Shown here: piece by piece, positions 23,435 to 33,400 of the stretch
Numbering within the stretch: position 1 is the stretch's first letter
How the letters are laid out: the number at the start of each line of letters is the position of its first letter
NCBI GenBank assembly: GCA_964351875.1
Contig: CAYGQC010000022.1
Span: 1-36,858 of the forward strand
Origin: JANSWO01 sp964351875
Lineage (GTDB): Bacteria; Pseudomonadota; Gammaproteobacteria; Pseudomonadales; Azotimanducaceae
Direction of reading: 5' to 3'
Length of the DNA stretch: 36,858 bases
Notes under the pieces: generated by a model
Told to the model about the DNA's origin: nothing
Databases searched by the model: none
The model's input: the letters and a program-made list of their open reading frames with translations, nothing else
Translations under genes and position numbers: made by a program

Positions 23435-26400
23435 GTGTCCCGGCGATTCTGCGACGCTCGCCGGAACCGCGCTGACTACCTCCTTTCTGTCACGACTTTG
23501 CGATTTCTCTCACTTCGGGGGCGTTTAGGACACCTAACGCTGTACCTGTTGCTCATCGGCACGGGCGTGTCCAGCACCGCAGCATCTGCAATCCCGGCTG
23601 AGCCCAGCAGAGCGCAACCCGCAGACTGCGCCGAGCAGGTTGCAGAGCGTGTCGTCCTGCCCTTTGAGGGCAGCATTGGGGCTGCGGGAATCTGCTTTGA
23701 CTCCGCGTCCATTGGCAACAGCGAATCGGGCTACTCGCTAATCTACGTCATCGAACGCGAACAGAACGCCACCCTGAACAGCATTCCCCAACCAGGTTCA
23801 GATCGTCCGAAGGAGACGGATTCTGGAGGTCAGGGCTTTGGCATCGAGATTGTCGATGTGAGCGCGCTGCCAATAATCATCAAGGCAGACAGTCGCCACG
23901 GCAGCGTGACTATCGCGGGGGTTACCGACAGGCATCCGTGGAGCGCATCCCTGAAAGCGGTATCGAGCATTATCAAACAGACCACCGGCTCCGCGGCGAG
24001 CAAGCACAAACGCGATGACCTGACAGCAGCCCTCGCACAGATTGAATTCGAGAATCTGAGCGCCGAGCTCAGAGGCCGTATCCGGACACTTCTCGGCAAC
24101 GCCGCCCTCGCGCGCGCGGATTTCTCCGCTGCCCAGCGCTGGGCGGCGAGCCGACCCGACAACGACCCACTCAGCAATCGATGGCTCGGGATTGTCGCCT
24201 TCGAAGCCAATGTCGCCCTAGGTGCAAACGCTGATGCTCGCGCCTCGCTCTGCAGGGCTCTCGCGGCCGGAGACTCCTGCCGGGCGGAAGACGCATCCAA
24301 CGAGTCGCTGCTGGCGGGTATCGCTGCGAACCGTCTGGGCCTGCTGGCTCACCGATCCGGAGATCTCAAAGAGGCACGCGACTGGTATCTGCACGCGATC
24401 GACCTGTACGCCGGACGCTACCCGCGGGGCGCAGCGGTGGCGAACCAGAACATTGGCGGTATCGCATCCACTCGAGGCGAGTTTGACGAAGCAGAGCAGT
24501 ATTTCTCAGCGTCAGCCGAGTTGTACGAAGCCAACGGCTGGGATGGCCCACTGGCAACCACTCTGAGAAATCTCGCCGCCGCGAACAGCAGCCGAGGCGA
24601 GTTCGGAAGCGCCAGTGAAAATCTACGCAACAGCCTACGGGCCGCCGAAGAAGCGCACCGGCCTCAGTCACAAGTCGAGACGCTGGTTCATCTGGCAGAA
24701 CTCATGCGCCGCCTCGGACGCCTCACCGAAGCCGAGGGGTATGCCAGCCAGGCGCGAGACTTACTCGGTGATCGCAACTGGCTCAGACAAAGGGCCAGTT
24801 GGGCAATCGTCAGTGGCCGCATCGCCCAGGCTCAGGGCAATACGAACGCGGCCGTGAAACAGCTCACCGACGCGCTCGTGGATTACCAAACGTTAGGAAA
24901 CACCTGGTCAATCGCCTCCACGCAACTGGCCCTCGCGCGCGCTCACAACGGCCACGGTGACGCAGCAGCGCAACAGCACGCGGACGCGGCTCTGAAACTC
25001 GCGCGCAAGCACGGCTACTCAAGACACGAGAGCGAAGCCCTTTTGCTTTCCGGAGTCGCTGCCAGGCTAAGTGGAAACTTCGACCGAGCACAAAAGCTGT
25101 TTCAGCAAACGCTTGCACTGCAAAATGACACCCTTGATCTGCTCGGGGGTTTCGAGACTCGCCTGGAACTCGCTGAGCTGGCCAGCAGCCAGGCCGAGTG
25201 GAAAACTGCCATCGATTGGCTTGAGGAGGCGCGTCCACTGGCGGATGCGTCGGCGAAAACCATCGCAAGGGCGGACGATCGAGCGTTCTTCGCAAACAAC
25301 CTCCGCCGGGCTGATCGTCTGCACATTCGAGCGCTGCTGAACACGGAGCAGCCCCAGGCAGCGCTGAACCAGGTGCTGTCACGCTATGGGCGGGCCTCGC
25401 TGCTGAGCGAGACCGATGGCGAGAGTCCTATCGACCCCATGTTGCGCGACGCGCTCGCGAAACAGGCCGCTGAGCTGCATCGCGCTGGCGGGAAAAACTC
25501 GTCTGCGCCAGCCGACCCGGAACTGACGAGCAGAATTCGCCGCCTGATCCTCGAGATGAGCAGCCAGCGTGAAGAACAGGCTGCAACGATGCCATCTGCC
25601 CGCGAGCTCATGGCGTCGTTACCTGCCAACAGCGTGTACCTGCATCTCGTGCCCGACGATGGCAGCTCCCACCAATGGGTCGTCAGACGCGATGGGATCA
25701 GCTATCGAGCCCTACCCAATGCCGATAAGATCAAAGAATCCATCGCACAGCTACGCGAAGCGATCCGCAGACGCGCCGACATCAGCCAACAGCGCGAGTA
25801 CTTGAGCGAGGTCCTGCTGCCGGAGCTTGCGCCTGAAGAAGTCATCTACGTTGCAGCAGAGGGCCTGTTTGCGGGGCTACCGCTCGCTTTGCTGGGTTCG
25901 CAGCGCTATCTGATCGAAGAGCACCGAATCATCACGCTGACCAATGCGGCGCTGCTTACCGAGCCACGACCCCAACTGATATCCGACGATTCCCGCGCAC
26001 GGGTGACGGTATTCGCGGATCCTGTGTTCGGCGGCATAGACATGCGGCTGCCACCGGCCAGCGCCAACGTGGCGCCTCTCGATCGTGCGTTGCCGCGCCT
26101 GCCTTTCACGGCGCTTGAAGCGGCAGCGATCCTTCGTCTCAATCCCGATGCACACGTTCTATCGGGCTTCGATGCGACGCGGGAAGCGCTTCTTGATCCA
26201 GCACTCGAGAATCAGGACGTACTTCACATCGCAGTTCACGGATTGCTAGATGAACAACTGCCGGAAGCCTCCGGACTGTACCTGAGCGCCGTCAACGCCA
26301 GCGGAGACACCAGGAACGCGCTGGTCACGCTGGTGGATCTGTATCAGAGCCGCTTCCCACAATCGCTGATAGTGCTCAGTGCATGCGACACCGCGGCTGG

Positions 26401-26659
26401 CGCGCAACTCGCCGGCGAATCCGGTTTGAGCCTCGCTCGAGCTTTCCTGCGCCAGGGCAGTCGGCAGGTCATCGCGACCCAGTGGCCAGTCGCGGATGCC
26501 ACGAGCGCAAAGCTGTTCGAAAATTTTTACGAAGGGCTACTTGTGAAGAAACAACCTGTAAGCCATGCCCTGCGCCATGCACAGCTCTCCGTGCTGGCCA
26601 ACCCGCGCTCGCGTCACCCGTACTTCTGGGCGGGCTATGCGCTGGCCGGACCGGACTAG
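23435..26659 (+). CDS. Exported TPR-CHAT (caspase-like) protein
   Basis: A protein of about 1074 residues from the GTG at 23435, which has an AGGAAA site about 10 nt upstream; an ATG at 23318 would add 39 basic residues without a ribosome binding site. A hydrophobic segment at residues 34-52 (HLTLYLLLIGTGVSSTAASA) looks like a late signal peptide or anchor. Residues about 55-250 are a mixed domain of unknown type. TPR-like helical repeats span about 288-650. A C-terminal CHAT domain (about 722-1074) carries the dyad His935 (LHIAVHG) and Cys984 (LSACDTA), with the usual ATQWPVAD and PYFWAGY segments. CHAT proteases belong to the separase/caspase clan and typically cleave after Arg/Lys or act on signalling partners. 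It is transcribed away from the subtilase and converges on ppnN (32-nt gap). The substrate is unknown. Confidence 0.88.
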   Translation: MSRRFCDARRNRADYLLSVTTLRFLSLRGRLGHLTLYLLLIGTGVSSTAASAIPAEPSRAQPADCAEQVAERVVLPFEGSIGAAGICFDSASIGNSESGYSLIYVIEREQNATLNSIPQPGSDRPKETDSGGQGFGIEIVDVSALPIIIKADSRHGSVTIAGVTDRHPWSASLKAVSSIIKQTTGSAASKHKRDDLTAALAQIEFENLSAELRGRIRTLLGNAALARADFSAAQRWAASRPDNDPLSNRWLGIVAFEANVALGANADARASLCRALAAGDSCRAEDASNESLLAGIAANRLGLLAHRSGDLKEARDWYLHAIDLYAGRYPRGAAVANQNIGGIASTRGEFDEAEQYFSASAELYEANGWDGPLATTLRNLAAANSSRGEFGSASENLRNSLRAAEEAHRPQSQVETLVHLAELMRRLGRLTEAEGYASQARDLLGDRNWLRQRASWAIVSGRIAQAQGNTNAAVKQLTDALVDYQTLGNTWSIASTQLALARAHNGHGDAAAQQHADAALKLARKHGYSRHESEALLLSGVAARLSGNFDRAQKLFQQTLALQNDTLDLLGGFETRLELAELASSQAEWKTAIDWLEEARPLADASAKTIARADDRAFFANNLRRADRLHIRALLNTEQPQAALNQVLSRYGRASLLSETDGESPIDPMLRDALAKQAAELHRAGGKNSSAPADPELTSRIRRLILEMSSQREEQAATMPSARELMASLPANSVYLHLVPDDGSSHQWVVRRDGISYRALPNADKIKESIAQLREAIRRRADISQQREYLSEVLLPELAPEEVIYVAAEGLFAGLPLALLGSQRYLIEEHRIITLTNAALLTEPRPQLISDDSRARVTVFADPVFGGIDMRLPPASANVAPLDRALPRLPFTALEAAAILRLNPDAHVLSGFDATREALLDPALENQDVLHIAVHGLLDEQLPEASGLYLSAVNASGDTRNALVTLVDLYQSRFPQSLIVLSACDTAAGAQLAGESGLSLARAFLRQGSRQVIATQWPVADATSAKLFENFYEGLLVKKQPVSHALRHAQLSVLANPRSRHPYFWAGYALAGPD

Positions 26660-26691
26660 GCCACAAGCTCCCGGCAATGCAATTGAGCAAC

Positions 26692-28080
26692 TCAGGAGTT
26701 CGGCACAACCCGGAAACACGGCTCGTAGTCAGCACCGGGCAACTTCATTCTGCCCTGGGCAACAAAGCTCTCAAGCATCGTACCGACAGCGTCGATAATC
26801 TCCGGATCGCCCGAAATCTCAAACGGGCCATGTTCGGCAATCATCGCGACGCCATTGGCTTTGACGTTGCCCGTCACAATCGCCGAGAACACGCGGCGCA
26901 GATTGACCGCTAGATCCGCAGGCGACAGATCACGCGACAGTCGTAGCTGACGAACAGACTCATGGTTCACTTCAAACGGATGCTGGTGCTCCTCAGGCAT
27001 GTGCAGTAACCAGTTGTAGTAGAACGCATCTCCAGTCTCGCGCCGATGGCTGCGCAGCTTTCGGATTGACTTGTTCAGATAGCGAGCAACGCCCGCCGGG
27101 TCGGCAGTGATGATCCGATAGCGCGAACGCGCGGCGTCGCCGAACACCAGCGTGATGAGCTTGTCGAGCTGCTCAAAATAGGGCGCGGCGCTGGCCGGCC
27201 CAGTAAACACGACGGGCAGGTAAACGTCGGCATTCTTGGGGTGCAGTAACACACCCAGCAGGTACAGGACCTCCTCGGCGGTACCCACGCCACCAGGAAA
27301 GACGATGATCGCGTGCCCGAGACGCACGAACGCCTCAAGCCGCTTTTCTATGTCTGGAAGGATAACCAGATCACTCACCATCGGGTTCGGTGGCTCAGCA
27401 GCAATGATGCCCGGCTCCGTCAGCCCCAGATAACGAGCGTTCACGACCCGCTGTTTAGCGTGGCCGATAGCGGCGCCTTTCATTGGCCCTTTCATCGCGC
27501 CCGGACCGCAACCCGTGCAGATGTCCAGGCTGCGCAGACCGAGGTGGTAGCCCACTTCCTTGGTGTAGTCGTATTCAGGGCGTGAGATCGAGTGGCCACC
27601 CCAACAAACGACGATGTTTGGCCGGCGATTGGGATCCAGAACCCGGGCATGGTTCAGGATGTGGAACACGGCATCGGTGATGCCCTCTCCATCCAGCGAG
27701 TTACCGTTGTCCCAAAGCGATTCGGTGCCGATGTAGACGATGTCGCGCAGCACTGAAAACAGGTGCTGGCGGATGCCCTCGACCATCCGGCCTTCGACAA
27801 ACGCGCTCGCCGGCGCATTCTTGATCACCAGTTTCAACCCGCGTGTGCGCTGGGCAAGCTCAATGGTGAAGTCGTGATACTTGGCAAACATCGCCGCAGC
27901 ATCGTCAGTCTCGTTCCCCGTGTTCATCACGGCCAGCGCGCAGCGCCTAAACAGTTCGAATAAGGACGACTGACTGGTGTCCTGACTCGCCGCAATAAGA
28001 ACAGCAATCTCGCGCTGGGACAGTACCTCCAGAGTGCCGGAAGGGCTTATCTGACAGTTTCGCTTGTCTACATCGCTCAC
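26692..28080 (-). CDS. ppnN: Nucleotide 5'-monophosphate nucleosidase PpnN
   Basis: A 462-residue enzyme matching E. coli PpnN (YgdH, 454 residues), which hydrolyses purine and pyrimidine nucleoside monophosphates to base and ribose 5-phosphate and is allosterically activated by (p)ppGpp in E. coli. The LOG-like Rossmann core has VCWGGHSIS, CTGCGPGAMKGPMKGAAIGHA and the catalytic PGGVGTAEE (about residues 260-268). The PpnN-specific N-terminal and C-terminal domains are both present. Translation starts at a GTG at 28080 with a GAGGTG ribosome binding site 6 nt upstream, inside a GTGA overlap with the TonB-receptor stop, so the two genes are coupled. Coupling to an outer-membrane receptor is not something I know for this enzyme. 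Confidence 0.93.
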   Translation of the reverse strand: MSDVDKRNCQISPSGTLEVLSQREIAVLIAASQDTSQSSLFELFRRCALAVMNTGNETDDAAAMFAKYHDFTIELAQRTRGLKLVIKNAPASAFVEGRMVEGIRQHLFSVLRDIVYIGTESLWDNGNSLDGEGITDAVFHILNHARVLDPNRRPNIVVCWGGHSISRPEYDYTKEVGYHLGLRSLDICTGCGPGAMKGPMKGAAIGHAKQRVVNARYLGLTEPGIIAAEPPNPMVSDLVILPDIEKRLEAFVRLGHAIIVFPGGVGTAEEVLYLLGVLLHPKNADVYLPVVFTGPASAAPYFEQLDKLITLVFGDAARSRYRIITADPAGVARYLNKSIRKLRSHRRETGDAFYYNWLLHMPEEHQHPFEVNHESVRQLRLSRDLSPADLAVNLRRVFSAIVTGNVKANGVAMIAEHGPFEISGDPEIIDAVGTMLESFVAQGRMKLPGADYEPCFRVVPNS

Positions 28081-30122
28081 CAGGACACCTCTACACCCGC
28101 GTAAAATTGCCGCGGCATACCAGGGAAATAACGGAAATTACCGAAGGCGAAATCCGCTCTTTCAGCATAGTCCTCATCCAGAAGATTCAGCACGCGGCCG
28201 AACAGCTCTACGTTGTCAGCCAGACGCACGCTCGCGCGCCAGTTGAGCAGCGTGTGGCCGTCGTAACGCTGGCTGTTAGCAGCATCGAGAAACGACGCCG
28301 ACTGATACACGATCTCAAGCTCGCTCTCGCCGCGATCGCCAAAGCCAAGCTGCCAGCGGGCGTTGGCCAGCCAGCGGGGGGCCGTATCGACATCGTTGCC
28401 GGACTGAATCTGTTCGCCGCCACCGGCCGCGCGAGAGAAATCGTATTTGTGCCGGCCGTAGCTCGCGGTCAGTGCCAGGTTCTGTTGCTGGGTCACGCGC
28501 CAGCGCGCATCCACTTCGACCCCAACGGAGCGAAATCGACCGTCGGCTACGTTGAAGCCCTGCGCGTCGCGAAAGATAACGTTGCGTGATTGCTCGTGGT
28601 ACAGCGCGACATCAAGCGAGACCGTCGCCAGGGACAACGCGGCACCGATCTCGGCGGAGCGTACCGACTCCGACTCGAGATCTGCCACGGTCTGATCTTG
28701 CTGCAGACGATACAGCTCGGTGGCCTGGGGCGGCCGAAACGCGCTGGCGATCGCGACGTAGGTCTCGAGCTGATCGTTGACGGCAAAGCGCAAACCAGCG
28801 TCAACGGCAACGTCAGCAAAATCGTCCTTGCGATCCGCCGGGCGTTGATACAGGCAACCACCGAAGCCGCACGTCGTCCCATCGTCTCGAGTGCGGCCAT
28901 TGATAGTCAGGTTGTCGTAGTCATAGCGCAGTTGCTCAGCCCGGCCATTGAGCCAAAGCGAGGCCGAGCCAATCTGTTTCTCGACCCGGCCAAACAACGC
29001 CAGATACTGGCTGTCGACGTCGAAGTCGTAGTGCAGTCCCGAAGGCCGAGTAGCCACCAGAAACGCTGAGCCCGTCGTCGGCCCATCCTGATCCTCCTTC
29101 AGGCTCGCCGCCATCCATTCGAGCTGGGTTCCTATCCGGTAGCTCAACGAGTCGTCACCGCCATCCAGCACGACAACCATGCCGCTGGAGGTCTGCTCGT
29201 TCTGCTCGGTCGGCTGACCTGGCAGAAAGTGCTGCAGAAAGGTCATCTGTGAGCGTCTGAAATACGGTGTGACAGACAGTGCGCTATCGCCGCCGAACTC
29301 GCGGCTCCAGCGGCTGGCCAGCCGCACAGCAGAAGCATCTCTATAGGCTTCGGGATTCGGATTGGAGTCCTTGAGGTTGGAATCCTCAAAGGCGTCTTCG
29401 CCGAGAACGAAGCCGCCCGTTTCCTGGTTCAGATTGGTCGCGGCAAACGTGTTGAGAATCTCGAAGCCGAACGCCGACATCGAGTGCGCAACGGACAGCT
29501 TCTGCTCGCCGTAACCCGTATCGTCCCGGTAGCCGTTGCTGTCAGTGGCGACGGCATCGATCCGCACACTCGCGCTGTCCCAGCTAACTCGACCTTGACC
29601 ATAGCCATACGGACCAGCTTCGATGGAGGCGCTACCGCCGCTGTCAGCGGGCGCTCCGGAAATAACATTGATTGCGCCATGCAGGGCATTGCCGCCCAGA
29701 CTGGCGCTCGCTGGCCCACGCAGGACTTCAACCGCTTCGGCTTGCGCAAGGTTAATTTCGAACAGATTGTTAATGTTGCAGAAGCCGTGCGGCCGGATCG
29801 GCAAGCCGTTCTCGAGGTACAGAAACTCACCACAAGCGCCAGCGCCCGTCAGGACACCGGTTCGTATCGCCGTCAGATGCTCCTGGCCGGAGCCGCGGGA
29901 AACCCAGACGCCCGGCACGCGGTTGAGCAGCTCATTCGGGTGCGACGCGCGCACCGCTTCGATCTCATCGCGCGCCAGCCGAGTAAACGCGCCGGTGTCG
30001 TCGACCGAGCGGCTGCCGTAAACCAGAGTTTCTTCCACGACGGGGCTGGCTGAATCGGCGGCGACCGCGTCGGCCTGGGCACCAGCCGCAGCGAGTACCA
30101 GGGCGGCTAGCGTGCCTCGCAT
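28077..30122 (-). CDS. TonB-dependent outer-membrane receptor
   Basis: A 681-residue receptor with an N-terminal signal peptide (MRGTLAALVLAAAGAQADAVA). A TonB-box-like segment (EETLVYGSRS) follows, then the plug domain (about 35-165, with LLNRVPGVWVSRG and VEVLRGPASASLGGNALHGAINVISG). A 22-strand type beta-barrel ends in an aromatic residue (FYAGVEVSW), the outer-membrane assembly signal. The plug has two cysteines about 17 residues apart (GACGEF and GFCNIN), likely disulfide-bonded in the periplasm. The ATG at 30122 is chosen because it begins the signal peptide; an upstream frame to 30209 would overlap nrtS. The substrate (siderophore, cobalamin, sugar or other) cannot be read. It lies between nrtS and ppnN in one transcription unit. 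Confidence 0.93.
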   Translation of the reverse strand: MRGTLAALVLAAAGAQADAVAADSASPVVEETLVYGSRSVDDTGAFTRLARDEIEAVRASHPNELLNRVPGVWVSRGSGQEHLTAIRTGVLTGAGACGEFLYLENGLPIRPHGFCNINNLFEINLAQAEAVEVLRGPASASLGGNALHGAINVISGAPADSGGSASIEAGPYGYGQGRVSWDSASVRIDAVATDSNGYRDDTGYGEQKLSVAHSMSAFGFEILNTFAATNLNQETGGFVLGEDAFEDSNLKDSNPNPEAYRDASAVRLASRWSREFGGDSALSVTPYFRRSQMTFLQHFLPGQPTEQNEQTSSGMVVVLDGGDDSLSYRIGTQLEWMAASLKEDQDGPTTGSAFLVATRPSGLHYDFDVDSQYLALFGRVEKQIGSASLWLNGRAEQLRYDYDNLTINGRTRDDGTTCGFGGCLYQRPADRKDDFADVAVDAGLRFAVNDQLETYVAIASAFRPPQATELYRLQQDQTVADLESESVRSAEIGAALSLATVSLDVALYHEQSRNVIFRDAQGFNVADGRFRSVGVEVDARWRVTQQQNLALTASYGRHKYDFSRAAGGGEQIQSGNDVDTAPRWLANARWQLGFGDRGESELEIVYQSASFLDAANSQRYDGHTLLNWRASVRLADNVELFGRVLNLLDEDYAERADFAFGNFRYFPGMPRQFYAGVEVSW

Positions 30123-30162
30123 TACCCGCAGAGTCGAAATTGAGGGCAAAGCAATGTGAGGA

Positions 30163-30381
30163 TCAGGACTGTCGAAGCGCTTGCACGCTGGCATAGGTTG
30201 CCACTCCATAGGGGACTAGAAAGGTCAGCACAATTCTCAGCAGCCTCGGACCATCCACATCGCCCACAACAAGCGCATCACCATGGTTGATGAGCATGAG
30301 AATTGTGCCGACCAGAAGCGCCGTTCGCAGCGCTCGTCGCACCACATCCGCCCGCCTGGCCAGAGCAAAGAAACCGGCCAT
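30163..30381 (-). CDS. nrtS: NrtS-family small nitrate/nitrite transporter
   Basis: A 72-residue membrane protein with two hydrophobic helices and the family motif RALRTALLVGTILMLINHGDAL followed by RLLRIVLTFLVPYGVATYASV; I split it here as LVGTILMLINHGDAL and LTFLVPYGVATYASV. NrtS proteins, first described in cyanobacteria and found in proteobacteria, mediate nitrate/nitrite uptake as very small proteins. The ATG at 30381 gives the usual length; an ATG at 30447 would add a Pro/His/Trp-containing leader and overlap the giant gene by 20 nt, so it cannot be excluded. It lies 40 nt before the TonB-receptor start. No nitrate reductase or assimilation gene is in the window. Confidence 0.85.
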   Translation of the reverse strand: MAGFFALARRADVVRRALRTALLVGTILMLINHGDALVVGDVDGPRLLRIVLTFLVPYGVATYASVQALRQS

Positions 30382-30427
30382 GAGCGCGCCGCCATCGAAA
30401 TGAGCGCGAGACAGTAACCAATGCGGC

Positions 30428-33400
30428 CTATCTGGGCAATTCGTCATCCAGTAACGAGCGATTGAAGAACCGCTTGATGACGTTTTGATCCAGCTTCACG
30501 CGCAGACGCAGGAACAGTCCCTGATCGGTGTACTGCGCACCGTCAAAGTCACTGTCTGAGAAGCCGAAGAGGTTGTAGCCAAGGCTGACCCAGATGTCGT
30601 CCAGCGGATTTACGCCGACAGAGACGCCAGCGCCATACCGAGAGGCGCCGCTACTGGCCGTATGCAAAATAGATCCGTGCAACCCCACATCAAATAGCCG
30701 GCCAATGTCGTGGCGATACTCAGCGCCGGCCAGCGCGGTTAAACCATCGTAGGCGTCGCCATCAAAGGTCTGCCGCACCTGTTTCAAGCCAAAGCGCAGC
30801 GCCAGTTGGCCTGCGCGGCTCACCTGGCCATTAGCATGTACGTTGGCGACCAGCTTGCGCGTACTCAGCTCGAAACTGGCGTTGTCGACGTCATCCGTCA
30901 CCAGATCCAGGCGAGCAAGCCATAGCCAACGCGCCTGATCCGGCCGCCAGGCCAGACCGCCTCGCAGATCGCCGGCCCGACGCCGACTACCATCGTCGCC
31001 CTGCTCGGACAGCCATTGCAGCGAGCTGGAGATGACCCGGCCTTCAGCGAGCTGCCGGGACGCCCCCGCCAGCAAATTCCACTTGTCGGTCGCGTCACCG
31101 GAATGGCTCTCAATGCGTCCGGTGATGTCCCATTGTTCGCGGCGATAGCCAACCCCGGCAAAAGCCGCGGTGAAGTCGTTGCCGACGCTGCCCGAGGCAA
31201 CATCGACATTGGTATTGGCCAGCAAGCCGCCGCGATCGATGGCCTGGCTCGAACCGGACATTGTCTGCACGCGATCCAGGCCCACATCGAACAGCCAGCG
31301 CTCACCATGCCGCCATTGCTGCAACAGACCGGTCGTCGCAAACAGGCGATCGCCGTTTTCACCCTGCTGACGCTGCACGATGGCGTTGATGTCAGCACCG
31401 GTCCAGGGCCGCATGGACAGACCAAAACGCGTGTCCTGGGTGTCGCGAAGATCGCCCCAGGTGAACTCCTGCTCGGCAATCAGGCTCAGGTTGTCCAGCA
31501 GTCGATACTCACCGCCAATCAGCAATCGATCCGGATAGTCTGTGTTCTCAGCGTTACCCGCGAGGCTGGCCTCCGCGTTGGCAGACAGATTCAGCCGCCC
31601 GGCAAACAACTGCCGCGCCACACCGAAAGTCAACAGTTCGCTATCGCGCTCGCTACCATCAACGGTCGTCTCCGACACGTGCCGAACGCCACCGGATACC
31701 CTGGTGTTCTGGCCTCGCCGCTCTAGCTCAACAGCCAGCACCTCCCGAGTACCGTCACTGTCCAGTTGCTGCTGGCTGAACGCCTCGGCTCCGGCGAGCA
31801 GCGTTTCGCTCAGCCGCACTTCACCATCCACACCGAGCTTGCGGGTGCCGTCTTCGCCGCTGCTTTGCTGGCCGAGACCGAAGCCTGCCTCCTGCTCACG
31901 CACGTACGCTCGGCCAGCGACTCTGCTGCTCTGTCGCTCCACTTCAACGAGATAGGCGCTCGCCGAATCGGTTGTTGCGGACTCCGTCGTCGCGGCCTCG
32001 GCGCGAACCATTGTCTCGTCGCCCAACTGCCAACGCAGATGCGCGCCGGTCAGCTCACCACCTCGGCCGCTGGTTTCGTCACGGATGTGGGTGAGCGCGA
32101 CTTCGCTGTCTTCGTCATCAAGCCGCCAGGCGAGTCTGGCGCCGGCGATAAGCTCGTCACCGCTGCCAGCTTCCACCTCGTACTCAACATCGATGTAGAC
32201 CGGATTGAACTCGGTTGTCTGGCTCGCAATCGGCTGCTTGAAAAACAGGGTGCCGGCGTCGTAATCGATCGTGTAGTCGAGGTAACGGGTGAGCGGCGTT
32301 CGCTCCAGTACGCGTTCGCTGCGGAACCGGTCGCGCACGATGACGTGAATCTGCTCGGTGTTGCGAACAATCCCGGCGCTGCTCAGCCGATACAGGCCAG
32401 AGGTACCGTCGCCGGGAATTTCATCCCGCACGAGTCCCTGATCGGCTTCGCTCGCGAACGCGGTCGCGCGAATCCGGTCACCGACGTATTCACCTCGCAG
32501 CCCGTTCAGACTTCGGCTGTAGCGGGTCAGCTCGGTGTCGTCGAAGCGCGTATCAAAGTCACCAAACATGGCGCTGAAATCCTCGCGCTCCAGCTTGACG
32601 AACAATTTGCGCTGGCTACGTGCGTCGAAGCGTTGCTCCGAGCCGTCGCCGTAGAGGGTGTAAAAACGGTTCGGGTCGATTTGCCGCTTCAGCTCGTTCG
32701 AGTCCCGATTGCCGTCGCTGTCGTAGGCGAGCGTCAGCAGAGCATCTCCGCGAATCTGGCCTTTCGCGTAAAACGCGATTCGAGAATCCGTTGCCAGGTC
32801 TTCTTCCAGGCCGAGGTCGGCATCATTGCTGGCCGCACCCGACAGCGTTCGGTAGCCAGCCGTGCCCTCGGCGTAGCCCACCAGAATCCACTCACGCGCC
32901 ACCGGTTTTAAGCGGGCTCGCACGGTGTCTGATCGGTTGCGATCAAACTGGAAACGCAGAGCAACCTCACCGCCTTCGCTGGTTGGCTCAAGCTCGATAT
33001 ACGCAAGGCCATCATTACGTACCACGTAGCGCTGGTAGCCCGTGTTCGAGCCGCCCAGTTCGTTCAGATGACGCGCATCGTTAAAGGCGGCATAGGGCGC
33101 GTCAACGAAAAAGTCGCCCGTAGTGCCTGGCCTGGCCGGATAGCCGTCGATATCGAAGAGTCGTACGGCAATGACCGGCGGTTCGATCCCATCGGCATCC
33201 AGCAGTGACGATTCGCTGACGAGCTCTGCGCGCACCGGAGCACCGGCATAGTGAACACGCCGCTCGAGCGTCGCGACACTGCCGTCGGCCGCGCTGATCG
33301 ACACAACAATGGCGTTGTCTCCAGCAGCCAGTGAGAGGTTGCGCCATTGACTGACCGCAGCGCCGGCGCTGTGATCTGCCGTCGTGCCATCAAACGTCAG

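Noticed and set aside
20185..26659. Reading the protease/sigma island as a CRISPR type III-E (Craspase-like) or gasdermin system because of the TPR-CHAT protein
   Set aside because: There is no gRAMP/Cas effector, no repeat array and no gasdermin-like gene nearby, and the CHAT protein carries an export-type hydrophobic segment.
26660..26691. A terminator between the converging CHAT and ppnN genes
   Set aside because: The 32-nt gap shows no stem with adequate arms and no T-tract.
31766..32911. A 381-residue open frame on the + strand inside the giant outer-membrane protein gene
   Set aside because: It is fully antisense to a well-supported coding frame. Its translation has no recognisable motif or domain, and long antisense frames are common in GC-rich genes.
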